Origin: Rhizobium sp. 11515TR
GTDB lineage: Bacteria; Pseudomonadota; Alphaproteobacteria; Rhizobiales; Rhizobiaceae
Reading direction: 5' to 3'
NCBI RefSeq assembly: GCF_002277895.1
Contig: NZ_CP022998.1
Span: 718,501-782,500 of the forward strand
Length of the DNA: 64,000 nt
Shown here: positions 36,881 through 45,123 of the stretch, one piece after another
How positions within the stretch are numbered: the stretch's first letter is position 1
Layout of the letters: each line of letters starts with the position of its first letter
The notes under the pieces: model-generated
Databases searched by the model: none
What the model was told of the DNA's origin: nothing
Seen by the model: the letters and a program-made list of their open reading frames with translations, nothing else
Made by a program: the position numbers and the translations under genes

Positions 36881-38038
36881 TCAGATTGCGTGACGGCGTG
36901 AGCGCGTCCGCTGATCGAGGTCGAAGACCTTCAATCCATCCTCGGCGCTTGGCGGCATGCGCCAATCCTCGGCGATCAGCGCCTTTCGCGCATCGCGCAG
37001 GCCGGCCTCCCAATGCTCGCGCATGGACAGCGCCGAAAACTCGTAGTCCTTCGAATGCGAGCGGAACTGCTTGTTGCGATAGATCAGGTGGATGATCGTC
37101 ACGCCGTAATCGGAGCAATGCTGCTCCAGCTTCTTGATCTCCGGATCGGCCTTGGCTTCCTCGGGAAGGCGGGCATAAAGATCGGATATGGCCCGCCGAA
37201 GGCGATGACGCTCGAGAAAGAGATCGGTGTTGAGCCGGGTGCGGCTGGAATAGGTAATGTCCTTGCGCCGTTCTTCCACTTCCTCGAGATCTTGCGGCAG
37301 CGGCCCGATGGCGCTGAAGAGATCGACCTGGAACACGACCGTGTCGATATCGGCGCCGTTGCGCAGCACGTAGGTCAGGGGTGTGTTCGAGACCAGCCCG
37401 CCGTCCCAATAATGCTCGTTGCCGATCTTGACCGCCGGAAAACCCGGCGGCAAGGCACCGCTTGCCATCACATGCTCAGGCTCGATCTTGATGTCCTTGT
37501 TGTCGAAGAAGGCAAAATTGCCGGTGCGGACATTGACGGCGCCGAGGCTCAAACGCACCGGACCATGGTTGATTCGGTCGAAATCGACGTGATCGAGCAA
37601 CGTCTGGCGCAATTGCTCGGTATCGTAGATGCTGGTTGCGCCCGCCGACCCTCGTGTCTGGAACCAGGCCGGAATCTGCCAGGGGGAAAAGAAGCCGGGC
37701 ACCCCGAAGGTCGAAACCCACCAGCTGCTGACCGAGCGATAGAAGGGATTGGTCTCGCGCCGATCCTCCATCAGCAGATCGACGGGAAGATGCACGGTCA
37801 CCTTGTTCCAAAAGGAACGCAGAGCCTCAAGCCGTTCGCCGGGCACGTTGCCGGCCATGATCGAGGCGTTGATCGCGCCAATCGAGATGCCGGCGATCCA
37901 GTCCGGCTCGATATTCTGTTCTCTAAGCGCCTGAAAGGCACCCGCCTGATAGGAGCCGAGCGCGCCGCCGCCTTGGAGCACGAAGACTTTCTGCGCATAG
38001 GCTGACGCGGGATTGGTGAGCGGAGCTGCAATATTCAT
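36881..38038 (-). CDS. Patatin-like phospholipase with DUF3734 C-terminus
   Basis: A 385-residue protein. The patatin domain has the oxyanion loop VLQGGGALGSYQAG, nucleophile Ser in AGISIGAINAS (G-x-S-x-G), and the catalytic Asp in YWDGGLVSNTP, so the Ser-Asp dyad is intact. A C-terminal domain of the DUF3734 type (RRKDITYSSRTRLNTD, HLIYRNKQFRSHSKDYEFS) follows. In rhizobia this gene is often upstream of bdhA (hydroxybutyrate dehydrogenase), suggesting a role with storage polyester, but bdhA is absent here. Cytoplasmic; no signal peptide. Confidence 0.9.
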   Translation of the reverse strand: MNIAAPLTNPASAYAQKVFVLQGGGALGSYQAGAFQALREQNIEPDWIAGISIGAINASIMAGNVPGERLEALRSFWNKVTVHLPVDLLMEDRRETNPFYRSVSSWWVSTFGVPGFFSPWQIPAWFQTRGSAGATSIYDTEQLRQTLLDHVDFDRINHGPVRLSLGAVNVRTGNFAFFDNKDIKIEPEHVMASGALPPGFPAVKIGNEHYWDGGLVSNTPLTYVLRNGADIDTVVFQVDLFSAIGPLPQDLEEVEERRKDITYSSRTRLNTDLFLERHRLRRAISDLYARLPEEAKADPEIKKLEQHCSDYGVTIIHLIYRNKQFRSHSKDYEFSALSMREHWEAGLRDARKALIAEDWRMPPSAEDGLKVFDLDQRTRSRRHAI

Positions 38039-38159
38039 GTGCCATCCTTTGCTGCGCTCCGGGTGGGAAGGCCGAGATGCGCAAAATATATGACCATTTT
38101 CCTGCCTGTCTCTCCAAGTGCCGAGAGATACCGTTACCGTCGACGGTTTTCGGCCTCGG

Positions 38160-39104
38160 TCATCCGAGCAGATAGGCCCAGAGCGACACCGAGAATGCGC
38201 CGAGCGCTGTCGTCAAGGTAATCGTCGAGGCCGCGAGACTGTGGCCCACGCCGAAACGATTGGCAATCAGCCAGGCGTTCACACCTGTCGGAACGGCGGC
38301 CGTGAGGACGAGTGCGGCCCGCCATTCTGGGCTCAGGCCGAGAAGAAGTCCGACAGCCAGCACGCAGGCCGGCAGCAGAAAAAGCTTGAAGGCGGCAATG
38401 ACGCTGGTGATGCCGAGATTGCCTGACATCCCGTATTGGCGCAGTGCCATGCCGAGCGAGATCAGCGCCGCCGGGCCGGCGATGTTGGCAATGTTGTCGA
38501 CGGCCGTGCCAAGCGTTGCGGGAATGGGAAGGCTGGTCAGGTGGACGATGAGGCCGCAGAAAAGGCCGATAACGAGCGGATTGCGCATGAGATTGCTGCC
38601 GACCTGCCGCAGCAGTTCGGCGGTGCTGCGGCCGGCGCCGGCATTTTCCTTGCGCTCCGCCTGTTCCATCAGCAGCGTGCCGGCGATCATCATGGTCGGC
38701 AGATGCACGGCGATCAGGATCGACATCGCCATGACGCCATCAGGCCCGACCGTGCGCCCGACCAGTGGCAGGCCGATGAAGATCGTGTTGGCGAAGGCGG
38801 ACGAGACGCCGGCAAGCACGCCGATCCGTGCGTCCCGGCCGAACATGCGTGTCGCCACAATATGGCCGGCGGCCCAGGTGATGGCGACGCCGGAGAAATA
38901 GGCGATCCATAAGCGAAACGGCGATGCGCCGCGAAAATCCGCCTCGGCGATGGTCTGGAACAGCAAGAGCGGCACGGCGATCTTGAAGACGAACTCGCTC
39001 ATGGCTTCGCCGACCTCGGCCTTCAGCAGCCCCGTGCGCACGATGACCCAGCCGACGAGAATGAGCAGGAAGACGGGAAGAACGTCTGTGAGGATTTCGG
39101 ACAC
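38160..39104 (-). CDS. AEC family transporter (auxin efflux carrier-like)
   Basis: A 314-residue membrane protein with ten predicted helices in two halves. Recognisable: LTDVLPVFLLILVGWVIVRTG, SSAFANTIFIGLPLVGRTVG and AVPTGVNAWLIANRFG. Members export or import organic acids such as malonate or malate. I use GTG at 39104, since the frame upstream is translated from the probable RNA structure and terminator at 39183-39205; the terminator lies about 80 bases before the start, which could make expression depend on read-through. Confidence 0.87.
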   Translation of the reverse strand: MSEILTDVLPVFLLILVGWVIVRTGLLKAEVGEAMSEFVFKIAVPLLLFQTIAEADFRGASPFRLWIAYFSGVAITWAAGHIVATRMFGRDARIGVLAGVSSAFANTIFIGLPLVGRTVGPDGVMAMSILIAVHLPTMMIAGTLLMEQAERKENAGAGRSTAELLRQVGSNLMRNPLVIGLFCGLIVHLTSLPIPATLGTAVDNIANIAGPAALISLGMALRQYGMSGNLGITSVIAAFKLFLLPACVLAVGLLLGLSPEWRAALVLTAAVPTGVNAWLIANRFGVGHSLAASTITLTTALGAFSVSLWAYLLG

Positions 39105-39182
39105 GCGGGTATGAAGCTCTGGATTCGAGAAATTGGACCCGAAACTTGTAGCAGCTTGCCCGGGGCTGGAAACCCGCAAAAC

Positions 39183-39205
39183 AAAAAAAGCGGGCTTGGC
39201 CCGCT
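39183..39205 (-). terminator. Rho-independent terminator 80 bases before the AEC gene
   Basis: A 7-bp GC stem AGCGGGC/GCCCGCT with a 3-base loop and seven T residues on the minus strand. It is a strong intrinsic terminator located upstream, not downstream, of the gene it points to. Confidence 0.85.
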
Positions 39206-39348
39206 CTTGTCGATCTTGCCCCGGCGGGGAGGTTCCCCCCGGTGCACATGCCGCCAGTTCATCCGTGGTCGGCCCGCGTACCGGTGAGGCGGAAGGCATC
39301 ATTCCTTCCCAGGCTGGCTCGGAAGTCTTTCGAGCTTCCCATCCCAGC
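39183..39348 (-). ncRNA. Candidate structured RNA or leader upstream of the AEC transporter
   Basis: The minus strand can fold into consecutive stems ending in an intrinsic terminator. Stem 1: GGCTGG...CCAGCC with inner GGAAG/CTTCC (about 39348-39310). Stem 2: GGAAGG/CCTTCC (about 39308-39292). Stem 3: CCGCC...GGCGG (about 39291-39251). Stem 4: GGGG...CCCC (39240-39226). Then AGCGGGC-CAA-GCCCGCT followed by TTTTTTT at 39183-39205. It could be a trans-acting small RNA or a riboswitch-like attenuator for the transporter. It matches no RNA family I can recall, and the 5' end is not defined. The rest of the 39105-39498 gap shows nothing else. Confidence 0.45.
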
Positions 39349-39498
39349 CGCTTGATAAGCATTTAAAGATAGAAAGTGACAGGCAAATGACTGAATGCAA
39401 TTAACTTCACCGCGCTGGTGCTGATTTTTCTTCCAAACTTCACAAAAACCGATAATACCGGATACCGGCTATCACCAGTATCCGGGACCTTCCTATAG

Positions 39499-40491
39499 AT
39501 GACTCGCTTCGATGTACTGACCGTTGGCAATGCCATCGTCGACATTATCGCCCGTTGCAATGATCAGTTCCTGATCGACAACAACATCACCAAAGCCGCG
39601 ATGAACCTCATCGATGCCGAGCGCGCCGAACTTCTCTATTCGCGCATGGGCCCGGCTCTCGAAGCCTCCGGCGGCAGCGCCGGCAACACGGCTGCGGGTG
39701 TTGCGAGTTTCGGCGGCAGGGCAGCTTATTTCGGCAAGGTCGCAGAGGATCAGCTCGGAGAGATTTTCGCCCACGATATCCGCGCCCAGGGCGTGCATTA
39801 CGAGACCAAGGCGAAGGGCACTTTCCCGCCGACTGCCCGCTCGATGATCTTCGTCACCGAGGATGGCGAACGCTCCATGAATACCTATCTCGGCGCCTGC
39901 GTCGAGCTCGGTCCGGAAGACGTCGAGGAACAGATCGTGGCAGATGCCAAGGTGACCTATTTCGAAGGCTATCTCTGGGATCCGCCGCGCGCCAAGGAAG
40001 CCATCCGCGAATGCGCCCGTATCGCCCATGCCAATGGTCGGGAAATGTCGATGACGCTCTCGGACAGCTTTTGCGTCGGCCGCTACCGCGACGAATTTCT
40101 CGATCTCATGCGCTCCGGCACCGTCGATATCGTGTTCGCCAATCGCGACGAAGCCCTCTCGCTCTACGAGACCGACGATTTCGAGAAGGCCTTGAAGCTC
40201 ATTGCGGCCGATTGCAAGATCGCCGCCGTGACGACAGGCAAGGATGGCGCTGTCATCGTGCGCGGCAGCGAACGCTATGTCGTCGATGCCCATCCGATCG
40301 AGGAACGTGTCGACACGACCGGCGCCGGCGATCTTTTCGCTGCCGGCTTCCTCTTCGGCTATACGCAGGGCCGCGGCCTGGAAGACTGCGCCAAGCTCGG
40401 CAACCTCGCTGCTGCCATCGTCATCGAGCAGATCGGCCCGCGGCCGATGCGGTCACTCTCAGAGGCTGCGAAGGAATTCGGCCTGCTCTGA
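39499..40491 (+). CDS. Adenosine kinase (PfkB family)
   Basis: A 330-residue ribokinase-fold sugar/nucleoside kinase. Seen: DVLTVGNAIVDIIA at the N-terminus, PfkB signature 1 in SGGSAGNTAAGVASFGG and signature 2 with the catalytic base in VDTTGAGDLFAAGFLFG. The sequence closely resembles proteins annotated adenosine kinase in Rhizobium; the alternative is another PfkB nucleoside or sugar kinase. A bidirectional terminator follows. Confidence 0.88.
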   Translation: MTRFDVLTVGNAIVDIIARCNDQFLIDNNITKAAMNLIDAERAELLYSRMGPALEASGGSAGNTAAGVASFGGRAAYFGKVAEDQLGEIFAHDIRAQGVHYETKAKGTFPPTARSMIFVTEDGERSMNTYLGACVELGPEDVEEQIVADAKVTYFEGYLWDPPRAKEAIRECARIAHANGREMSMTLSDSFCVGRYRDEFLDLMRSGTVDIVFANRDEALSLYETDDFEKALKLIAADCKIAAVTTGKDGAVIVRGSERYVVDAHPIEERVDTTGAGDLFAAGFLFGYTQGRGLEDCAKLGNLAAAIVIEQIGPRPMRSLSEAAKEFGLL

Positions 40492-40515
40492 CGGAAATCC
40501 GTCGCACATGATCGT

Positions 40516-40549
40516 AAAACCGCCCGCTGCCGAGCGCCGGGCGGCTTTT
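40516..40549. terminator. Bidirectional terminator between the adenosine kinase and CadD-like genes
   Basis: CCGCCCG (40520-40526) pairs with CGGGCGG (40538-40544), flanked by AAAA on the left and TTTT on the right, so it can end transcripts from either side. Both adjacent genes end here. Confidence 0.8.
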
Positions 40550-40566
40550 GCGTTTGACACGGCTGC

Positions 40567-41169
40567 CTAGCGCCAGAAGAGCGTTGCGGTCCCGCCCTCG
40601 TAGAAGATGAGGATGCCGAGAGCGATCAGAACGAAGGGCACGATCCTGTGGCCATGGCGACGGATCGGTGCACCCAAGGTCGGATGATTGACGAGCGAGT
40701 GCGCGGCGCCAAGCCAGACCGCTGTCAGGATTGCGAAGATGCAGCCGATGGCGAGGATCTCATAGGCGGAACGCGTCGCGAAGAGCGGCGTGTAGATGCT
40801 GATATTGTCGCCGCCATTGGCGATCGTCACCAGCGCGACCGCCACAATGTTTCCATGTCCCGCCGACGCTTTCGCATGATCTTCGTCGGTCTCGATGCCG
40901 TTCCAGAGTTCCCACAATCGCCTGACGCCAAAGTAGATCGGAGCAAGGCCGAGCAGGCCGATATAGGTGGCTGGAATGACGAAAACCAGAAACGAGGCGA
41001 GGGCGCTGAAGCCATAGAGTGCGCCGATGCCGAGATATTGACCGATGACGATCTGCCTCAGGCGGAATTTCCGATCGGCGAAAAAGCCGAGAAGGACGAA
41101 TATGTCGTCTATGTTCGTCGATGCGAACATGACGATGGCAACGCCGAAAACGCCTAGCACATAACCCAA
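40567..41169 (-). CDS. Cadmium resistance (CadD)-family transporter
   Basis: A 200-residue membrane protein with five to six helices: GVAIVMFASTNIDDIFVLLGFFAD, RQIVIGQYLGIGALYGFSAL and VTIANGGDNISIYTPLFA. The motifs T-N-x-D-D and N-G-x-D-N are conserved in the CadD family, related to LysE-like exporters; cation export (Cd2+ or another metal) is inferred. I place the start at TTG 41169, with GGGAG 10 bases upstream, because the sequence farther upstream is not membrane-like. Confidence 0.83.
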   Translation of the reverse strand: MGYVLGVFGVAIVMFASTNIDDIFVLLGFFADRKFRLRQIVIGQYLGIGALYGFSALASFLVFVIPATYIGLLGLAPIYFGVRRLWELWNGIETDEDHAKASAGHGNIVAVALVTIANGGDNISIYTPLFATRSAYEILAIGCIFAILTAVWLGAAHSLVNHPTLGAPIRRHGHRIVPFVLIALGILIFYEGGTATLFWR

Positions 41170-41266
41170 GATCGCGGATCTCCCTATCCGATCCCGGATA
41201 CAGTCCCGGATACAGCATTGTGTAGCGAAAGTTGCGTGGCTGCGTTCGGCGCCAAGCGAGCGGTCG

Positions 41267-41806
41267 TTACTTGAAGGCTTCGCCGGGGTAAGCGCCCCAG
41301 ATCTCGGATTGCGCCACCCATCCCTCGGTGCCATCGGCACTCGCGAGGCACCAGTCGCCGGTGCATTCCTTGATGGTCATCATCACGCCGGGCTGAAGTT
41401 TGGCGATGACAGCGGCGGATGGCTGGGATTCGCGGCGCATGTTGACGAACACCGCCTTGCCCTTGCCCTTCATCCAGGGAGCGGCAATCGCCGAGCGCTG
41501 ACCCGACAGCAGCGACTGGTTGACCCAACCCTCGGTGCCGTCAGCATCGCGCACCCGGCGCCAGTTATCATATTCCTGGATGATTTCGACCGGCAGGCCC
41601 TGCTTGAGATAGAGCCATGATACGGCGTAATCCGCGCTCGGGCCGATGCGCAGATTGACCCGCTTCGATTTCAGCGTGACGAAGCGCGGCAGCGGCAAAC
41701 CGCTCGGCCCCTTGGCGGCCTGGGCGGCGGCAAGATCGGCCGACACAGCGGCCATCATCAGGCCGATTGCGAAAATGGCGCAGGACTTCAAGACGTTGCC
41801 ACGCAT
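41267..41806 (-). CDS. Secreted bacterial SH3-domain protein
   Basis: A 179-residue protein with a signal peptide (MRGNVLKSCAIFAIGLMMAAVSADLAAA) and two SH3b-like repeats: VNLRIGPSADYAVSWLYLKQGLPVEIIQEYDNWRRV...GTEGWV and VNMRRESQPSAAVIAKLQPGV...GDWCLASADGTEGWV. Such domains often bind peptidoglycan or act in periplasmic signalling. No enzymatic domain is present. It belongs to a family annotated DUF1058/SH3 in rhizobia. Confidence 0.88.
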   Translation of the reverse strand: MRGNVLKSCAIFAIGLMMAAVSADLAAAQAAKGPSGLPLPRFVTLKSKRVNLRIGPSADYAVSWLYLKQGLPVEIIQEYDNWRRVRDADGTEGWVNQSLLSGQRSAIAAPWMKGKGKAVFVNMRRESQPSAAVIAKLQPGVMMTIKECTGDWCLASADGTEGWVAQSEIWGAYPGEAFK

Positions 41807-41998
41807 GGGATTTCCGTTCGTTCGTCATGACAAAGGCGCGCCATTCCGGCGACCTTTCGCTCCGGTGAGCGGCAAATCCTCGGATCGCGTCAGCGAGTTT
41901 TGTTTGTCTTCGCCTGCGGGTCTGGTAGAAATGCCCGGAACGGGAAAATTATCCTGCTTCTTGGTTAAGAACATCTGAACAAGGCATCGCCGCTCGCC

Positions 41999-43000
41999 AT
42001 GACGACGAAGAAAAAACCGAAGGTCTACGTCACGCGCAAACTGCCTGATGCAGTGGAGACGCGCATGCGCGAGCTCTTCGATGCCGAACTCAACATCGAC
42101 GATCGCCCGCGCACGAAGGACGAATTGATTGAGGCTGTCCGCTCTGTCGACGTGCTCGTGCCGACAGTCACCGACCGCATCGATGCCGAGATTATCGAGG
42201 AAGCCGGCCCGCAGATGAAGCTGATCGCCAGCTTCTCAAACGGCACGGATCATATCGATGTCGAGGCCGCAGCGCGCCGCGGCATCACCGTGACAAACAC
42301 GCCGAATGTGCTGACCGAAGATACCGCTGACATGACCATGGCGCTCATCCTCGCCGTGCCGCGGCGACTGGCGGAAGGTGCGCGCGTGCTGACCGACAGC
42401 CCCGGCGAATGGGCCGGATGGTCGCCCACCTGGATGCTCGGCCGCCGCATTCACGGCAAGCGCATCGGCATCGTCGGAATGGGGCGGATCGGCACGGCCG
42501 TTGCCCGCCGCGCCAAGGCTTTTGGTCTTTCGATCCACTATCACAATCGCAAGCGCGTCAATCCGGCGACCGAAGACGAGCTGGAGGCGACCTATTGGGA
42601 CAGTCTCGACCAGATGCTCGCCCGCGTCGATATCGTCTCGGTCAATTGCCCGTCGACACCGGCCACCTATCATCTGATCTCGGCGCGTCGCCTGGCGCTG
42701 TTGCAGCCGACGAGCTACATCGTCAACACGGCGCGCGGCGACGTCATCGACGAGACGGCGCTGATTAAGATTCTGCGCGAGGGCAAGATCGCCGGTGCCG
42801 GCCTCGACGTGTTCGAGAATGAGCCGGCCGTCAATCCGAAGCTGGTGAAGCTCGCCAATGAGGGCAAGGTGGTCATCCTGCCGCATATGAGTTCGGCGAC
42901 GCTTGAGGGCCGCATCGACATGGGCGACAAGGTGATCATCAACATCCGCACCTTCATCGACGGCCATCGCCCGCCCAATCGCGTGCTGCCGTTTCGCTAA
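41999..43000 (+). CDS. D-2-hydroxyacid dehydrogenase (glyoxylate/hydroxypyruvate reductase type)
   Basis: A 333-residue NAD(P)-dependent enzyme. Rossmann motif GIVGMGRIGTAVARRAKAFG near 158-177; catalytic Arg in NTARGD, Glu in VFENEP and His in ILPHMSSAT, giving the Arg-Glu-His set of the family. It resembles rhizobial GyaR/GhrB, which reduce glyoxylate or hydroxypyruvate; the substrate is inferred. The ATG at 41999 has AAGG upstream at a long distance. Confidence 0.92.
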   Translation: MTTKKKPKVYVTRKLPDAVETRMRELFDAELNIDDRPRTKDELIEAVRSVDVLVPTVTDRIDAEIIEEAGPQMKLIASFSNGTDHIDVEAAARRGITVTNTPNVLTEDTADMTMALILAVPRRLAEGARVLTDSPGEWAGWSPTWMLGRRIHGKRIGIVGMGRIGTAVARRAKAFGLSIHYHNRKRVNPATEDELEATYWDSLDQMLARVDIVSVNCPSTPATYHLISARRLALLQPTSYIVNTARGDVIDETALIKILREGKIAGAGLDVFENEPAVNPKLVKLANEGKVVILPHMSSATLEGRIDMGDKVIINIRTFIDGHRPPNRVLPFR

Positions 43001-43143
43001 GCGAATCACCCTGATTCGCTGGCCGAAACGAAGCGGATAGCGCCGGTTGCAAATTTGATCTCATTTCTCTCTCGCCGGTCATGTGCATGTCACAAAGCCG
43101 GCCCAGAGGTGACCACAAACACAAATCAGGAAGGGCGGAAATC

Positions 43144-44463
43144 ATGGCGCGGGCGCTGCCGCATGAGCGGATTCAATATGTGGTCGAGGGCGGCTTCAGG
43201 TTGTCGGGCGAGATCGAGCCGAGCGGCAACAAGAACGCCGCATTGCCGATCATCGCTGCATCGCTTCTGACCGATCAACGCGTCGAACTCAGCAATGTGC
43301 CGCGCATCCGCGATGTCGAGGCGCTGGTGGAGCTGATTCAATCCGTCGGCGCCATGGTGCGCTGGCTCGGTCGCAACGAACTCGAAATCGAAGCGCGTGA
43401 GCTTCGTCCCGCCAATCTCGATCCCGATCTCTGCGCCCGCATCCGCGCCTCCATCCTGCTTGCCGGACCGATGCTGGCACGCTGCGGCGAGATCACCTTG
43501 CCGCCGCCTGGCGGCGACGTCATCGGCCGCCGGCGTGTCGACACGCATTTCCTGGCGCTGGAACAGCTCGGCGCCAGGATCGAGGTCAACAGCGTCTACA
43601 GCTTCCGCACGGAGGGCTTACGCGGCGCCGATGTCTTCCTCGACGAACCCTCCGTGACGGCGACGGAAAATGCTCTCTGCGCCGCCGTTTTCGCCGAGGG
43701 GACGACGATCCTGCGCAATTGCGCCTCCGAGCCGCATGTTCAGGATCTCGCCCGCTTCCTGATTGCCATGGGCGCCCGAATCGAGGGCGTCGGCACCAAT
43801 ATGATGACCATCCACGGTGGCCAGCAGCTCGGCGGTGCATCGCATCGCATCGGCCCCGATCACAATGAAGTCGGCTCGCTGATCGGCCTTGCCGCCGTGA
43901 CCGGCTCGGAAATCACCATTCGCCGTGCGGGCGTCGAGCATCTGCGCTCCACGCTGATGACCTTCGAACGCCTCGGCATCCGCTGCCAGATTGATGGCGA
44001 TGATCTCATCATTCGCTCCGGCCAGGAAATGAAAATCCAGCCTGATTTCGGCGGCCATATTCCGAAGATCGAAGATCAGCCCTGGCCCGCCTTTCCGGCC
44101 GACACCATGTCGATCGCGATCGTCACCGCTACCCAATGCGATGGCGTCGTGCTGATGTTCGAGAAAATGTTCGAAAGCCGCATGTTCTTCGTCGACAAGC
44201 TGATCGCCATGGGCGCCCGTATCGTGCTGTGCGACCCGCATCGTGCCATCGTCGCCGGCCCCTCCAAGCTGCGCGCCGCCCAGCTCGAAAGCCCGGATAT
44301 CCGGGCCGGCATGGCCATGTTGATCGCTGCCATGTGCGCCGAGGGCACGAGCGTCATCAACAATGCCCAGCAGATCGAGCGTGGCTACGAGCGCATCGAA
44401 GAGAGGCTGAATGCCATGGGTGCCCGCATTACACGCATTCCGCCGCGCACACCTTCTCCCTGA
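43144..44463 (+). CDS. MurA-family UDP-GlcNAc 1-carboxyvinyltransferase with Asp at the Cys site
   Basis: A 439-residue EPT-fold enzyme. MurA residues seen: GNKNAALP (Lys30-Asn31 equal E. coli Lys22-Asn23), Arg130, PWPAFPADTMS with the catalytic Asp, and IRAGMAMLIAAMCAEG with the catalytic Arg. The loop GGDVIGRRRVDTH carries Asp125 where E. coli has Cys115, the residue alkylated by fosfomycin; Asp at this site occurs naturally in some MurA proteins and keeps activity. It is somewhat unlike standard MurA elsewhere (PPPGGD), so it may be a paralogue of a canonical murA elsewhere in the genome. The ATG at 43144 has GGAAGGG upstream. The last codons and the stop lie in a palindrome. Confidence 0.85.
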   Translation: MARALPHERIQYVVEGGFRLSGEIEPSGNKNAALPIIAASLLTDQRVELSNVPRIRDVEALVELIQSVGAMVRWLGRNELEIEARELRPANLDPDLCARIRASILLAGPMLARCGEITLPPPGGDVIGRRRVDTHFLALEQLGARIEVNSVYSFRTEGLRGADVFLDEPSVTATENALCAAVFAEGTTILRNCASEPHVQDLARFLIAMGARIEGVGTNMMTIHGGQQLGGASHRIGPDHNEVGSLIGLAAVTGSEITIRRAGVEHLRSTLMTFERLGIRCQIDGDDLIIRSGQEMKIQPDFGGHIPKIEDQPWPAFPADTMSIAIVTATQCDGVVLMFEKMFESRMFFVDKLIAMGARIVLCDPHRAIVAGPSKLRAAQLESPDIRAGMAMLIAAMCAEGTSVINNAQQIERGYERIEERLNAMGARITRIPPRTPSP

Positions 44464-44473
44464 GGGGAGAAGG
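44452..44473. repeat. Palindrome containing the stop codon of the MurA-like gene
   Basis: CCTTCTCCC (44452-44460) pairs with GGGAGAAGG (44465-44473), and the loop is TGAG, which contains the TGA stop. It is a half copy of the repeat family at 33774-33882. Confidence 0.8.
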
Positions 44474-44536
44474 AGCTTCCGGTGCTCGTTCGCTCCATAT
44501 GCTGCGGCCCCGCCATTTCGGCGGGAGAAAGGATAC

Positions 44537-44640
44537 TAGAGCATTTCCGCTTTTCTTCGAATCGCGAAAACGCTCTACCTTCTTGTTTTTACGCAGTTCC
44601 GGACGCAAAACCGCTTCGCACTTTTGCTGGAAATGCTCTA
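44537..44640. repeat. Rhizobial palindromic element with 12-base inverted ends
   Basis: TAGAGCATTTCC (44537-44548) and GGAAATGCTCTA (44629-44640) are exact reverse complements enclosing 80 bases with AAAACGCTCTACC and GCAAAACCGCTTCGCACTTT. From memory this element is frequent in Rhizobium intergenic regions. Its right end supplies the TAG stop of the GNAT gene that follows on the minus strand. Confidence 0.82.
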
Positions 44641-45123
44641 GGCAATCGCCTTGCGCATCTCGATCGACGTCGTCCGATCGAAACCCGCGTGGCGATTTTC
44701 GGCCGTCTTCTGAAAGCCCCATGCGGCGAAGGTGGCGTGGTTGTCGAGCAGCTCGATCCGCGTCTCCAGCCGCAACGCCTTGAGGCCAAACTCTCGCGCC
44801 GTTGTTTCAGCTAGGCCCAACAGGCTTTTGCCGATGCCCTTGCCCTGCGCCGCCGGCAGCACAGCGAGCTTGCCGACATACAGGCTTTCCACCTCTATCT
44901 CTGGCCGGCAGAAAATGCAGCCGACCAACTGTTCGCCATCGAGCGCCACATAAGCGATCTCGCACAGTGCCTTCGCTTTCAGCGTTTCGGATGTCAGCGC
45001 CAGCGCGGAGGATGGCGGATCGATGCGGCCGTTCATGTAAGCGAAGGATACCAAGATGAGATCCAGCAGCGCATCCCAGCGATCAAAGCCGCTATCGAGG
45101 CGATGAAGCGTCATATCGCTCAT
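44638..45123 (-). CDS. GNAT family acetyltransferase
   Basis: A 161-residue acetyltransferase; motif A is LYVGKLAVLPAAQGKGIGKSLLGLAE near 85-110, followed by LRLETRIELLDNHATFAAWGF. Substrate unknown. The ATG at 45123 overlaps the moeB stop by 4 bases, so translation is coupled. The TAG stop lies in the end of a repeat element. Confidence 0.88.
   Translation of the reverse strand: MSDMTLHRLDSGFDRWDALLDLILVSFAYMNGRIDPPSSALALTSETLKAKALCEIAYVALDGEQLVGCIFCRPEIEVESLYVGKLAVLPAAQGKGIGKSLLGLAETTAREFGLKALRLETRIELLDNHATFAAWGFQKTAENRHAGFDRTTSIEMRKAIA

Noticed and set aside
39183..39362. Reading the structured stretch as 6S RNA, or as a coding extension of the AEC transporter
   Set aside because: The stems are consecutive hairpins and do not form the long rod with a central bubble of 6S RNA; the coding extension is Pro/Gly-rich and ends in the terminator sequence.
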